Below are positions 10,343 to 22,060 of a stretch of 64,000 nucleotides of DNA, in pieces (the stretch's first letter is position 1; each line of letters begins with the position of its first letter). The DNA comes from Medicago truncatula (Eukaryota; Streptophyta; Magnoliopsida; Fabales; Fabaceae). The position numbers and the translations under genes were made by a program. The notes below the pieces were generated by a model. It was not told the DNA's origin. It saw only the letters and a program-made list of their open reading frames with translations, and ran no database searches. The stretch is from positions 57,888,494 through 57,952,493 of the forward strand of contig NC_053045.1 of the NCBI RefSeq assembly GCF_003473485.1, in the 5' to 3' direction.

Positions 10343-11600
10343 GTCAGTACAGCTGTGGAAAATAAATAAATTAAAAGGAAAAAGTTAGTGAGAATAAACA
10401 TTTATGTAAAACAAAAATTAACTTGACTTGTTTTGGATCAAATTAGATATATATATCAGATGAGATTTATATACGTCTGGCAGCAAAATAAGCAGCACTC
10501 GCCGGTCAAGGGAAGAAGATGCAATTTTTTGTAATATTTGTAGTATAACGTCATATTTACCAACTTATTATTGTGAAATGCAGTTCTATTTTTATTGGGT
10601 AAACACTTTTTGAGATTGTCTAAACCTCAATTGTCTTGGCCATTAATTCAGAATAGATAATTTCGTTGATTCATTTACTTTACCCCTCCTAAGGCATGGT
10701 ACACGCAAACTGAATTGAGTAGACAACCTTTTTCTGCTGGCGAAAATAGAGTATATGTTTCAGGAGCCTCAAAGAGAGCGGTATGATGGATCAATTAGAA
10801 TTCTATCCCTTTTTCTTAGGCCTTCATCAATTAGTAAGTCAACCAATTTAACCTGGATACCGCGAGTTTTAAAAAAAATAATCAACCAATTCATCTTCAT
10901 CTAGGACAATGGGACGACTCCATATTGAAGGCATAACTTGTGCCGGCATTCAAATGTCTTTTGATATTTTGAATAATGGCATTTACATGAATAGTTGTAT
11001 TTCATCTTTTAATGTATTGTTAAAGTATATCTTTAGTGTATAATATAAATCATGTCAATAATACTTGAAATAATGACATGAACATGAATAATTATGTTTT
11101 CATCTTTTAGTGTACATGTTTGGCTATAATAGGAGAAATATTGAAGGAAATGAATAAAAATCAAATGTGTTTAAATAAAAATGTGTCCTTCATAATTTTT
11201 CTCTTCTTTTTAAAATAGTTGATTATTCTATAGATATCTACATTCGCCTCGAGACTTTTATTTACATATGAATGACAGTTTGGTGTTTCGTTTAACAATT
11301 TAGTTAAGTTTAATCTGACATCATGTGCGACTTTGATATAAAATAAAGTTATGAGTTCGAGACATTGATTAAAGCCAATGTTAAAACTTTTAGGGAGAAC
11401 TTGCCGCTTATTTTGATCCCACAATGTTCGACGTGTGTGAAGGATATCTGATTTAAAAAAAATAAATTAATATTGTAATAATAAAATGTATCTATTACTA
11501 AATAATAACAACGTGTCATACTCATAGCGGACCTAGTATTAGGTGTTCCCACCCCAGCTTTCAAGAAACAGCCGTCCCATCAATCTATCTTCCTATGTGC
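10343..11600. other. UXS 3' flank and intergenic region
   Basis: The first ~220 bp after the UXS stop probably form its 3' UTR (A/T-rich, with AATAAATAAATT at 10361-10372). The rest is AT-rich with no supported gene. The minus-strand ORFs between 11161 and 11564 show no domain and overlap low-complexity sequence. Confidence 0.5.
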
Positions 11601-11610
11601 ATTATAAAAG
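11601..11610 (+). promoter_or_regulatory. candidate TATA box of the LEA-like gene
   Basis: ATTATAAAAG lies 138 bp upstream of the start codon at 11748, which leaves a leader of about 110 nt. This is supported by motif and position only. Confidence 0.45.
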
Positions 11611-11747
11611 CCGTCACAAACCCTAACATGAAGGGCAGAGAGGAATGAATAGCTGGCTGTGGAAGCATTCTGAAAATTCCACAACTATCATCGAAGAATA
11701 CCTTCCTCAGCAGCACACTAATAACTACTTAAATAAAACCTAAAACT

Positions 11748-12972
11748 ATGGCCTGCTCTCTCTCACAAGCTAACCGTCTTGTTGCTCAATCTCTTCCCCT
11801 GTTTCATCTTCATCGGTCGGTTTCTATTTTAATTCATAACATTGTTATCTCATTTAGTATTGTTATTTACTGTGATTACATGTGAATTAAATTAGGAATA
11901 TGTATACAGATTCAATATTCCTTTTATAAAACGACTATGAATATGTTTCAGTTCTTATATGAACTTTGGTTTTGGGGAAGTGGGTGTCAATATATTTTCT
12001 TTCTTTCTTTTTTTGTTCCTCAAAATATTTTCTTTTTACATAAATAAAAATCTTATCTTACACAAATTTAATTTAGGCTTAAACGCATATTTATCTATTT
12101 TAAAAGTTCAATATGACCAGATAACCTTAAAATCGATTAAGTTTGTCTCTTAACTTATCTATGTTGGTCCCTTTCATCCTTTCTTTTAATTAAAATCAAA
12201 TCAGTAGCTAGGTGTAGCAGTATATTACTTTATAGTTGATTTTAGGGACTAAACTGACCAAACTATGTAAGTATTATGTGCGGCATACTAACTACTCCCC
12301 TAAGACACTTGTTAGGTTAGGAGTAAAAAAATTGTATTGAAAATAACATATTTTACACGTTTATGAGGTTCAGTATATAAATTTTAACGTAGTTTTACTA
12401 TATTTGGCTCTTAAACAAAATTTCCAGGAACTTGGTAGCATTTTTTCATATTATTTTATTTTGCAATTATTTTAGGTTTAATTGAATGGATCAAACTGAT
12501 CAAACTAAATTTTATATACAAGTCAATGGACCAAATTAAAACTTTATGACCAAACTAAACTTTATACATAGATTGGACCAAATTAAACTTTCAACTAAGG
12601 GACTTAACTGAATTTCTGGAAGCCAGATTTAACACCATTTACCATAGAGAAAATGATCAACTGAATTTTTAAAACAATGTAAGGGACCAGAGAGTTATTT
12701 GAATATTTATTACTTATTTTCCCTGTAGGCGAGGTTTTGCAGCCGCCTCTGATGTTTCAGCTAGAGTTGGATTAGGTAGTATAGCCCATGGCCACGGAAA
12801 GCTGGGAAGCCTTGAAGAGAAGCACATGTCTAAAGATGGCCAAGAGGCCTGTTCGGCTTGGGCACCAGACCCAGAATCCGGATACTACCGTCCCATCAAT
12901 TACACTCCTAAAATTGACCCGGTGGAGCTCCGACAAATGCTACTCAAACGCAATACCAGATCATCCCAATAG
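11748..12972 (+). CDS. LEA group-3-like small protein, probably organelle-targeted
   Basis: Two exons, 11748-11815 and 12729-12972, give 103 aa. The donor follows CATCG (phase 2) and the acceptor is CCCTGTAG at 12721-12728. The N-terminus (MACSLSQANRLVAQSLPLFH, then HRRGF) is basic, lacks acidic residues, and could be a mitochondrial presequence. The C-terminal half carries a WAPDPESGYYRP motif followed by IDPVELRQMLL, the hallmark of the LEA_3 (SAG21/LEA5-like) family. Members are stress- or seed-induced and are thought to protect membranes or mitochondria during water loss. The 913-bp intron is AT-rich and includes repeat-like sequence. The longer single-exon frame starting at 12788 is in another phase and is a shadow. 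Family membership is fairly sure; the cellular site is inferred. Confidence 0.82.
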
Positions 12973-15960
12973 AGCTAGGGGAGTTGCATGCTACAATTAC
13001 AATACCATAACGGGATTTTGGGTTTTCCTGCTAGTGCAAGCTTATGTTTATGTTAAGCTATGTGTGTGTCTCTAAAGCAAAACATTTTGTTCTGTTATGC
13101 TCTTTGAATGTGTCACTTAATAGCAGTTTCGATCTATCTACTACACTTGCTATCTATATCTATCTATGACTATCAATGATACAGCGAAGAACTAGATTAT
13201 GTTGCACCAAAAATTAATTGAATCGATCAATTATTTTACTTTTCAACTAGTTCTAGACATAATGAGATTATAACTAAATTAATTTATATTTTGTTGTGGC
13301 CACGGGAAGGACGAGGGCAAGATGTTTGTGTGCCATGTATGTGAGTGTTGTAAATTATGAGATCACAGATATGTCAAGATCTTCGCACACAATTAGCTTC
13401 TTTGTAGACACAAGAGAAGAAAGGACATCTAGGGGTAATGCACTGTTTTGGCGCCTCCGTAACATACATACCAAATTGGGGAAAGCTCTAAATACTAGAT
13501 ATGACCCCAAAAGGGACAAGGTCGTCTAGTGACTAGTGAGACGTTGGGGGTATGATCTTCATTGTCAAGAGAGAAACAACCCAGATCACAGGCTAGGCCT
13601 CTAAATGATCACAACCATTACTCTAGAATTTTCATTTTCTCTATGGCCCTCACCATTTGAGACAATAAAGATCCGGTTCAGCTTGTGTTTGAGCATGAAG
13701 TGAGAAATTATGAATGTAGCAAGTAGCAAAGATGAATCAAATTGCAAACAAGGAATATGTATCAAATTTGAATAGGAATTCAAAGATTATTATCAGAATG
13801 TTTGCACCGAAAAAAGAAAGGTAAAACCGAAATAGGAAGATGTGAGTTCTGTTCAAAGCCAGTAACAAAACTTAACCTAAAAAATGGTATATTTTTTTTT
13901 TTTGGATTTTGGCTTATACGGTCCAATTTATTTTAGGGGTAGGTATGGTTAAGTTCGGAATGAAAACTGAACCGAACTGAACTAAACTGTTTACTTTTCG
14001 AACTGAACTGTTACAAACCGAACTGTTATTATTGATACATTTGAAGAAAAAAAATGAAAAAAGCAAATGAAATTGTTTCAGTTCAGTTTTAGAACTTTTA
14101 GTAATGATTAATTTTTTTTTGGTTCAGTTCAGTTTTTGGTTTTTTTGCTCACCCCAAATTTATTTTCTTAATATTTGTCAATTCAAGTGTGACGTGACAA
14201 TACAATTTTAAAAATTTCACTTTAATTCTTTAAAAAAAAAAATTCACTTTAATGGTACATAAGTGAAATCCAAGAATTTGACCGTTTCATTTTTCATCCA
14301 ACCAATTTCTCATGTGTCCCATAGATTTGAGATTATATACTCGCTAAAGCGTAAAATACCTCCAAAACATGTTAAAATACACCTTCCAAAACAAACCATT
14401 TTTTTTTAATTTCTTAATATGTGTAGGTGCGCGAAAAAGGTTGAAGCATGGGATAAGAAATTATCAACAAAATTGGTACGAGTTATTGAAAATTGTGTTG
14501 TCTGGTTATTGCGTCACTTAAGGGCATTGTCCCCGTTATTTTAACAACCTCGTCTACGGAAGAGATCCGCGATAATGTTAAGTCATATTTTCCTTTTGAT
14601 GAAGCAAATTGCTTGATCGAACAAAATTATGGTGGTTAAATGGTTTTGTTGAAGATATGAAGCGTAGTTTTTGTAAAATTACAGTAGATCGTCATGAGGC
14701 CAGGATCAATTTCTATCCACACCTAACAGATGACGCTAGGATTGGAAGATTACTTATGTCGTGTTGTCTTGGACTGGACAACACTTGTACTCATTAAACT
14801 CCAACCATTACCTTAATTGATTCATTTTAATTTTTTTTTGAGTTGGTTACGTTGATCCAAATTCATCCATAACTATTACCTACAATTATGATATATTTTC
14901 AGAGTTTCCAAGCTTTTGTCACGTTCTTCAAAAAAAAAAAAAAATACTTTTGTCACGTTGTACAAAAACCTCCCCGAGTGAGAGAGAACTATTGTCTCTT
15001 AGACCCTACAACCTGAAGGATCTGAAAAGCCACGTTCCATTGCTGAGCCCAAATTTCAGAAAACATAACAAAAGTAGTAGACCCATGGGTCCTCAAATAA
15101 TTATACATTTTTTAGTCGAAGTGATTGAAGCTTGGTCGCAATGCCCGTTGGTTCTATAAAATAAGCTTCGAAGTCAAGCCCGTAGGCCCATGACATTGGA
15201 GTGCCTAATAGTCTGGTCCTTGCGTTGTCAAGAGCTTATAGCCCGTAGTGACTAAGACTCATATTTTAAATGTTGATAGATATAACATAAAGATAATGGT
15301 TGATGCTCATATATTTAAAATATGGAGAAGTGAGGAGTTGGAGACTTAAACTTTTAATTCTGCATATAATTGTGTCTGGATAATTTAAGAAATGGTGCTT
15401 GTAACATTTCATTCCTAATCATTTATTCAATACACGTTGGTAATCATCATCAACAAAATTACTGGAGTGAGCTAAAAATGATGTTACTCTCATTAGCTTT
15501 TTTTGGTTTTTCTTCTTTAGGAAAGGATGCTGCTGTCATCAGCTTTATCTTGGATTAAACTCAACAAAAGAGTACACGATATATAAAAATAGTGAGCGGC
15601 TGTGGGTTAAGATAGAGTACAAAGAAGTGTGGTCCAGTACATCTTAATTATGCGCATCCACCAAGTGATATCAACTTTGTACCTTCAGCAGCTTTGATCT
15701 ATCTCACTTCATTGCATTTCTGCACATTTCCTTAACAAGGGGTTGGGTCATCATCATGATTCTCTCTAATCTTACCTTATCTCCCTCACTTATTATTATT
15801 ATTATCATTACAAATTGTTATTCTCTTTTTAATTTCCTGTTAGCTTCTATTAGTATTTTACAATGTTAACTTGGTAATAAAATGCATAATCTATACCAAT
15901 ATATGTTAACTTTTCTTTTTCAGTTTTATCTTTTTATTTAAACTATTTTATCATCTTTAT
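12973..15960. other. gene-poor region with repeat relics
   Basis: After the LEA-like gene no intact gene is supported. Short frames at 13296-13529 and 14609-14797 have no recognised domain. The second encodes VDRHEARINFYPHL and looks more protein-like than its surroundings, so it may be a gene or transposon relic. A foldback lies at 13930-14156. The rest is AT-rich. Confidence 0.5.
13930..14156. repeat. foldback (MITE-like) sequence
   Basis: The left half has ACTGAACCGAACTGAAC within an AGTTCGG context, and the right half has GGTTCAGTTCAGTTTTTGG. The ends GGGGTAGGTATGG and CTCACCCC are roughly complementary. The arms are imperfect and AT-rich in the middle. The family is unknown. Confidence 0.5.
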
Positions 15961-15962
15961 TT

Positions 15963-16091
15963 TTATTTAGTTTAGTGGCTAGAGCTCACACATTTTAATT
16001 TTAAATGTAGAAAAGTATGGTGTCCGAAGTTTGAACTCCGACCCCTGCATATAATATGCAATATCCCTTGAGCTAAACTCACGACGATTTC
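15963..16091 (-). mobile_element. tRNA-derived SINE, older copy
   Basis: On the minus strand it shows an A-box relic (GTTTAGCTCAAGGG), TGCATATTATATGCAGGGG, a decayed B box (GAGTTCAAACTTC) and the GAGCTCTAGCCACTAAAC tail. TATCATCTTTATTT at 15949-15962 and TATCATATTTATTT at 16092-16105 form a 14-bp duplication with one mismatch. It is more diverged than the copies at 9469 and 63495. Confidence 0.8.
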
Positions 16092-16349
16092 TATCATATT
16101 TATTTAAATCATCAGTTAAAAATTAAGTAAATGTCATTAAAAAGGAATAATCTTTATCAATAAAAAGGAACAATCAAAAACAATTGCAACTACAAAGAAG
16201 TTTTGTCTCTCACTTCCCCCCTTCGTTCTCGCTGCCTCCACCAAACTCTCTACTTTGCATCTTCACCTCACGCTCTTTCTTTTGGAAGTGTACCACCGCA
16301 GGAAACCTCACCTTAACTCACACACTTCGCCCTCTTCAAAGACTCATAT

Positions 16350-16860
16350 TTGGGAGGCTGTGTATCATTATGAAATCAAAGCTAGTCCCAACCTGACTCC
16401 TCCTATAGGAGTCGCCCACGTGTTCACCACGTGGCGAGATCCCCAAGAATCTTTAAGGTCCATGGTGGCTTGAGGTATCATACGAGGGCATGCCAGACGG
16501 TCTGCTCACGTGTGAATCCAAGGTCTAAGGGATCCAAGTCAGCCCTGACTCAGTCTTCCCCACCTATGCACAATGTGCCTATAGTCAGGGGGAGAGGGCG
16601 AGAAGAAAGGGTCGTCGTGGGAAGACGTGAATTGGAGTAGTTCCGCTTTCCTCTAGGGTAACCCCCCCATAAATACCAAACCTACGCTCCCAAAGAGGAG
16701 ATGACCTATATTCACTACCTACTACTCTGACTCTCGAAAAGCACACTGCTACTAGGGTTAGAGCTATTGTACTCGGTTCAAGTACAAGAAGTTGGGAGGA
16801 GCATGGAGGATTTTCTCCCAATTACTCATACACTAGAGTGGTTATTTCCTGAATTGGTCT
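16350..16860. other. GC-richer repeat relic, possibly an LTR fragment
   Basis: This block is clearly richer in G+C than the surrounding DNA and includes CCACGTG/CACGTGG palindromes at 16417-16434. It ends in sequence such as TACTCGGTTCAAGTACAAG that resembles plant LTR-retrotransposon LTRs. No termini or target duplications were found. Four ORFs here are short and overlapping with no domains. Confidence 0.35.
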
Positions 16861-18045
16861 CTACTCTCTACATTGTTTTTATTCCTCCTTGTATTGCCGA
16901 ATTTATTGAGTGTTATGATTTTATTTGGTCAAAAATTAAGTATTGATAACCCAACTCCTACTACATTGAATAGTGATAGTAAGTTTATAAAGAGGGAAAC
17001 CCTTTATTTTACAAATTGATAACCCAATTCCTACATTGAATAGTGACAATTTTCTCTATTTAGATATCCCTCAGAGCTGATGCATACACCAACAATAAGG
17101 GATCCAAACACTTTTATTTTGATGAATTTTCTTAGGCTGATGATGATATCCCAGGACCCTTCTCTCTCCAGCTATGCACATGGAACGGAGGAGACTAGAG
17201 AGATTCCGGTAACAATTGCAAGTACTGCTGATTAGGTGCAAACGAGAGCCATTGAATAAATGCCACACTCTATATTGCTGCTAGTACATGATCTACTCAT
17301 TGAATGCCAATCGAGGGGACCACTACCACCATGTTGCTAAATTTGACTAGTTAAACAACTCATTGCAAACTTTACCAGTTTGGATATATAGTTCCAAAAC
17401 TAACCAACAACAAAACATAAATAATCATAAGTTATTTAATAAGAAAAGAAAAAAATAATATCATCAACAACTTATTAAATTGCATATAAACTCAATGATA
17501 CAAGCCAAAAGTGATTCTATGTAGGTACTCCGTATTGTCTCTACACTACCCAAACATGTGTATGCATGTGAACACCACCATGACCATAGTGTGCATTACA
17601 ATAAGGTAGCTACAAAAAAATACTACAACCAATGTCATAGTAGTAATTAAGACAAGCCACGTGATGACAGAGAATGCGTCGAGATTTTCTTCTTCTCCAC
17701 TCCCCCCATCTCAAAAAAAGTACCATTATGCCATAGAGGACTTCTTAGTTCTGAACACTGAAGACTCTACTCTCTAGTCTCTAGCTCATACTCAGAACTT
17801 CACAATCATAACACAAAAAACCTGAATATTAACAAGAAGCAAGTATCCACAAAACTGAAAGATAGAGCTAGCTAGCTAGAACTTTGAAGAGTTACTAGAA
17901 AGTTATGATTTAATTAAGACAAACCCATAAGATAAACAAAGTAGTAGAGACCAGTAGTAATTAATTAACTTGACACTAATTAATGTGTATAATAAACCAA
18001 ATGTTAAATCTCCTTTATTCTTTACCAACCTTGTTCTGTAATCAA
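16861..18045. other. intergenic; 3' flank of the Cys/His protein gene
   Basis: This stretch is AT-rich. A 29-bp near-repeat (GATAACCCAA with CTACATTGAATAGTGA) occurs at about 16945 and 17017. The right part, about 17640-18045, is probably the 3' UTR region of the minus-strand gene at 18046-19401. No other gene is seen. Confidence 0.45.
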
Positions 18046-19401
18046 TCATCCTCTAGCAGAAAGCAAAGATGGCATAGCAGATAAATTTGGTGTAGCATTC
18101 TTATTATTATCATTAGCATCTCTAATAATATCTCTTCTATTATTCTGATGATTCTCTTTAGAAGATCCTTTGCTACTAAAAGCTCTCATAGGACTAGCGA
18201 AAGCCCAACCCCAACTCTTTCCACCACGGTTTTGAGAAACTGTAACAGAACCTTGTTTTCCTCCTCCATTTACAGCATCATCAGCAGAATTAGAAGAAAC
18301 CCAATAAGATGAAGTAGATGAATTTGAAGATGAAGATGATGTCATCATGAAACCACTGAATATTCCTCCACACCTTCTAAGTACTCTCTCTTTCATGCAA
18401 TGATGGTGATGGTGGTGGTGGTCTTGAGCACGGTTCACAGAAGCAATACCATTAGAACTAGCAACTACTCCCTTTGATTTACCTTCACGTTGAGATTCAA
18501 CTCTTCTGAGAGTACAATCTCCAAACCCAGTTGAAATTCTTTCAAAGAAATCACCAGAGAAGCTTCTGCTACCACATCCAACAGATCTAGATCTTGAAAC
18601 TTTACGTTCAAAAGAACCTGTGTTGTTGCTATTAGGACTGTTATCTTCTTCTTCTTCTTCAACAATAACAATGTCGTTCTTTCTTCCTAAAGAAGAACCT
18701 GAACAACACTTTTCCTTAAGCTTAGCTGAAGCAGTAGTATTACTAAAGCTCTTGGAAGAAGTTGAAGATTTTGAAGAATGATAGAGAAAAGACCAAAACC
18801 CATTTCTTTTTCTTGGACTAAAATATTCATCATCTGCATCAACCATAGAGTTACTACCTCTTCTTGGTGTTGCAGTTGATTTGCTACGTTTCAAAATGAT
18901 ATTAGACGACGTAGCAGATGCAGAAACAGAGGTTTTCTTCTTCTTTTTCTTAGCTAAGAGAAAAGGAATACGAGTTTTTCTAGAATAGTATTCATGGTGG
19001 TAATGTTTACCATGATTTTCATTTTTAGTAGGACAAACAGAGAGTGAGAGAGAAGAAGATGAAGTTACAGCAGTTGTTGCTGATACAGTGTTGATGGAAG
19101 AAGAAGAAGAAGGACAATGACGAGTAGTGGAAGTGGAAGATGAAGAAGGAGCAATATCGGATCTGAAAGAAGGTGAAGAAGAAGAAGATGAAACAGCATG
19201 AATAGGAAGAGGGAAAGAAGAAGAAACGAGTTTACCAAGTTTTTCTTGAAGACAAAAAGCACAGATCCCACCAGGGTTGTTTCTATATGGATGATCAATG
19301 CATTGCATGCCATCAATGGAATCATCTTCAACACCAATGTTAACTCTTCCACCACCACCACCTCCTCCTTTCATAGGTTCCATGTGGAGGATGTGAATCA
19401 T
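18046..19401 (-). CDS. plant-specific Ser-rich protein with a Cys/His motif, function unknown
   Basis: A single-exon frame of 451 aa. Met7 (codon at 19381-19383) is an alternative start; both starts are plausible. Near the N-terminus C34, H37, C47 and C50 form C-x2-H-x9-C-x2-C within IDHPYRNNPGGICAFC, which could bind a metal. LQEKLGKLVSSSFPLP follows. The rest is low complexity: poly-Ser runs, a seven-residue Gly run (12-18), a Lys run, and a His run near residue 330. It has scattered basic segments such as SRSRSVGCGSRS and a C-terminal stretch with W-x-W (SWGWAFASPMRAFS). I recall similar N-terminal motifs in plant proteins of unknown function; a DUF740-type relation is possible but not established. 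No transmembrane helix or signal peptide is evident. The length and lack of stops on this strand make the gene secure. Confidence 0.8.
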   Translation of the reverse strand: MIHILHMEPMKGGGGGGGRVNIGVEDDSIDGMQCIDHPYRNNPGGICAFCLQEKLGKLVSSSFPLPIHAVSSSSSSPSFRSDIAPSSSSTSTTRHCPSSSSSINTVSATTAVTSSSSLSLSVCPTKNENHGKHYHHEYYSRKTRIPFLLAKKKKKKTSVSASATSSNIILKRSKSTATPRRGSNSMVDADDEYFSPRKRNGFWSFLYHSSKSSTSSKSFSNTTASAKLKEKCCSGSSLGRKNDIVIVEEEEEDNSPNSNNTGSFERKVSRSRSVGCGSRSFSGDFFERISTGFGDCTLRRVESQREGKSKGVVASSNGIASVNRAQDHHHHHHHCMKERVLRRCGGIFSGFMMTSSSSSNSSTSSYWVSSNSADDAVNGGGKQGSVTVSQNRGGKSWGWAFASPMRAFSSKGSSKENHQNNRRDIIRDANDNNKNATPNLSAMPSLLSARG

Positions 19402-19425
19402 CCAAATCTAAAATAATAGTATCTT

Positions 19426-19443
19426 GTATGTATGTATGTATGT
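19426..19443. repeat. (GTAT)n microsatellite
   Basis: About four tandem GTAT units lie in the presumed 5' leader of the minus-strand Cys/His protein gene, 25-42 bp upstream of its first ATG. Confidence 0.85.
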
Positions 19444-21540
19444 TTGGTTTGGTTTGGTTGATGAGAAAGTAGTAGATAGGTAGATTTTGCTTTATGTAAT
19501 AGATTGTGTTGTACTTTGTGTTAGGGACTGTCTTGAATGCCTTTTAGCTAGTTTAGCTCTGTATCTATCTTTGTGTAATTTGATTTGCTTTTTACACAAC
19601 ACCCACCCACAAACTCAAAAGGAAGTGAGAGAGACAAAGAGACGCAGATTAGATTTGATAAAGAAGCAAACAACTTAGGGAGGGAACATATGGTCAGAGG
19701 GTGTAATTGAGGAAAGATGGAAAGATAAGAAAATGAAAAGAAAAAAATAATAAATAAGAAAATTGTTAATAGGAAGGGAAATGTTAACTAGTGCTCTAAA
19801 GGTAATGGTTAAAAAGATAAATATAAAAATTCAGCATTGAAAATTGATGAAAAGTGAAATGTTTAACTTTATAAAAGTTTAAAAATTATTATTTTTAATG
19901 AAAATTTTCTATTTTTAAAATACCTAAGCAAAACCCGAATAGTAATACTAATTGAATATCTTATCCATAATGTTAATGTTAATCTTGTCTCAATTATTTT
20001 CCATAAATAAATGAGACATTACATCTTAACATAAAATCTTATTTAAAAAATATATATTATAGATTATATCTTTTATAAAATGAGTCAAATTTATTTCATT
20101 CTCATAATTTATGGATCGAACTTTTGATCACTTGTTCAAGAGGTCATGATATTTTATCACTCGGTTAAATTCATTATTGTTAATATTATATGCTTTTTAG
20201 GTATTGTTGACTTGTATCCTAAATACAAATGTTTTTTAAAAAAAGTTCCTTGACTCATAATAAAAAATTTACTTTGAAAAGAGAACTTTTCTACTTTGAA
20301 GAATTTACATACACAATTTTTCAAACATCTTTAACATATTTCCTTAATGCATATTTTTCTAAGAAGTTTCTTAACTCATATTTCCTTAGCGCATATGTTA
20401 GCATTTTTTATAATTTTAATGAGATTTATTAATTTTACACTCACTTATGTTTGAGGAGTGTTATTTGAACATTCTTTAAGTAACAACTTATGAGGACAAC
20501 CATAATTTGTAAAGAAATAATAGGTATTTGCACGAAAATCAAAGCAATAGAGAGATAAAGTAAAAAATAATATGAGTATTAGAGAGAAAGTTGTAGCAAA
20601 AATTATCACAAAATAGATGTTCAAATATATTTCTCCTTAATGTTTTTAGTTTGGTAGTATGACAATGGTGTTGGGTGTGAGTGTGTGACTAATCTCCCTC
20701 CGTCCCTAAATAAATGACTTAGTTGACTATGACATACATATCAATGCATATGTTTTATCTTTGATATCTTCAATTCTCTACTAAAAAAAATTATAAAAAT
20801 TTAATATTTTAAAAATACTCATCGAGACGAATCCAACAACATCTTACATGATATTATTTATCTTTGTGAATTAGTAAAAAAGTATGGTCAAAGTATATCA
20901 AGTCAATAATGCATATTGTCAACTAGGTCATTTATTAAGGGACGGATGAAGTATTATTTTTTTATCAAAAGCAACGCTAAATTTCTATTTGATGGTTTTA
21001 AAAAGAGCAATGATATATGAATAACCATTAGTGACAATTTTCATGAAAACTTCAATTTTCTATATTTCTATTGGTAAAAAATAATAGAGAGAGAAAAAGG
21101 AAGAGAAAGAATAAAAACATAATGTGAGTATGAGAGAGAAAGTTGTCAAAAAATTGTTGCAAAATGGATGTACAAATATCATTTCTCTTTTAAAAATAAG
21201 CAGCTTGTAAAATTTTTTTGAGAGGAACTTGTAATTATTTTGATATAAGCTACTTTTTTTTTACAAAATAAATGTACTTTTTTAAAATACTTTAAAAATG
21301 AATTATTTAACTAGAATTCTTAAGATATATTTAGGGAAATGTTAACCACCTCAGGTACTACTTAAGACCTTTAAATGGTAACTTATCATAAAAATATGTG
21401 TAATCAATTCGTCATAAATTAAAATTTTCAACTTTTTTATAAAATTATTTCTTCTTTTAAAATCTTAAAGAATTTCATGCGTTAAAAATACCCTTTTACT
21501 TGTAACAAGTAAGTAGTACAAATAGCATTAAAAATAAAGT
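19444..21540. other. intergenic, AT-rich, contains one MITE
   Basis: The first few hundred bases are the promoter and leader region of the minus-strand gene that starts at 19401. The remainder is AT-rich and holds a Stowaway-type MITE (20692-20954). Short ORFs are Phe/Asn/Lys-rich translations of AT-rich DNA and are not genes. Confidence 0.5.
20692..20954. mobile_element. Stowaway-like MITE
   Basis: Terminal inverted repeats: the left end starts ATCTCCCTCCGTCCCTAAAT and the right end is TTATTAAGGGACGGATGAAG. The sub-terminal pair GACTTAGTTGAC and GTCAACTAGGTC also matches. TA dinucleotides flank it at 20690-20691 and 20955-20956, the Tc1/mariner target. Confidence 0.8.
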
Positions 21541-22060
21541 GGAAAATGTGTAGGGTAGTGGAATAGGGAAGTGGGTGTGGGAGACTTTCCAGGAGCACGT
21601 GGAAGCCTGACTTGTTAGTAGTGTATTAAAAAACAGAGAAAGAGACAAGCTTAGCAAAAGCAAAACCCTTATGAATTTTTTCCCCTAAAAAACACCCTCA
21701 TGATTTTTTTAATTTACTTGAAACTCGAAGCAAGCAGTGACTGAGTGGTGCAAGCAAGCGAGGGTGTGTGCTACTAACACGAGAATCTAATCTATCAAAG
21801 GCTCTGAGTCCTTTCTCCAGAATTTGCAGACCTATTTTCTTTAGTTTCCCTACCCTTTGTCCTAACTAATTCAAAGAACAAAACCTTCTCTCTGCCCAGA
21901 TTCCTTCTCAGAGGAGAGAGTAGAAGACCTGCTTCATTTCCATTTTGCAATTCCAAAACCTTTTTTCTCAGAGGAGTATTTTTTAATTTTTACTGCTAAC
22001 TTGCTTCATGTGGTTTTCTACTATCACCACCACTATTCATGCCTCCAATGAAAATTTAAT
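21541..22060 (+). other. leader-like, less AT-rich block with a G-box; possible transcribed non-coding region
   Basis: This block has balanced composition and CT-rich stretches like a plant 5' UTR (CCTTCTCTCTGCCCAGATTC, TCTCAGAGGAG twice). A GCACGTGG box sits at 21596-21603. No open frame of note follows, and the next 2 kb are AT-rich. It may be the orphaned promoter and leader of a lost gene, possibly the Sec1 fragment's, or a non-coding transcript. Confidence 0.3.

Noticed and set aside
12788..13075. 95-aa ORF overlapping the LEA-like exon 2
   Set aside because: It is in another frame from the conserved WAPDPESGYYRP reading and has no motif of its own.
13296..13529. 77-aa ORF
   Set aside because: No domain, low support, and unusual composition; left as uncharacterised intergenic DNA.
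20774..20790. TCTCTACTAAAAAAAATT as a Helitron 5' end
   Set aside because: It lies inside the Stowaway-like MITE at 20692-20954 and is not linked to the Helitron 3' terminus.
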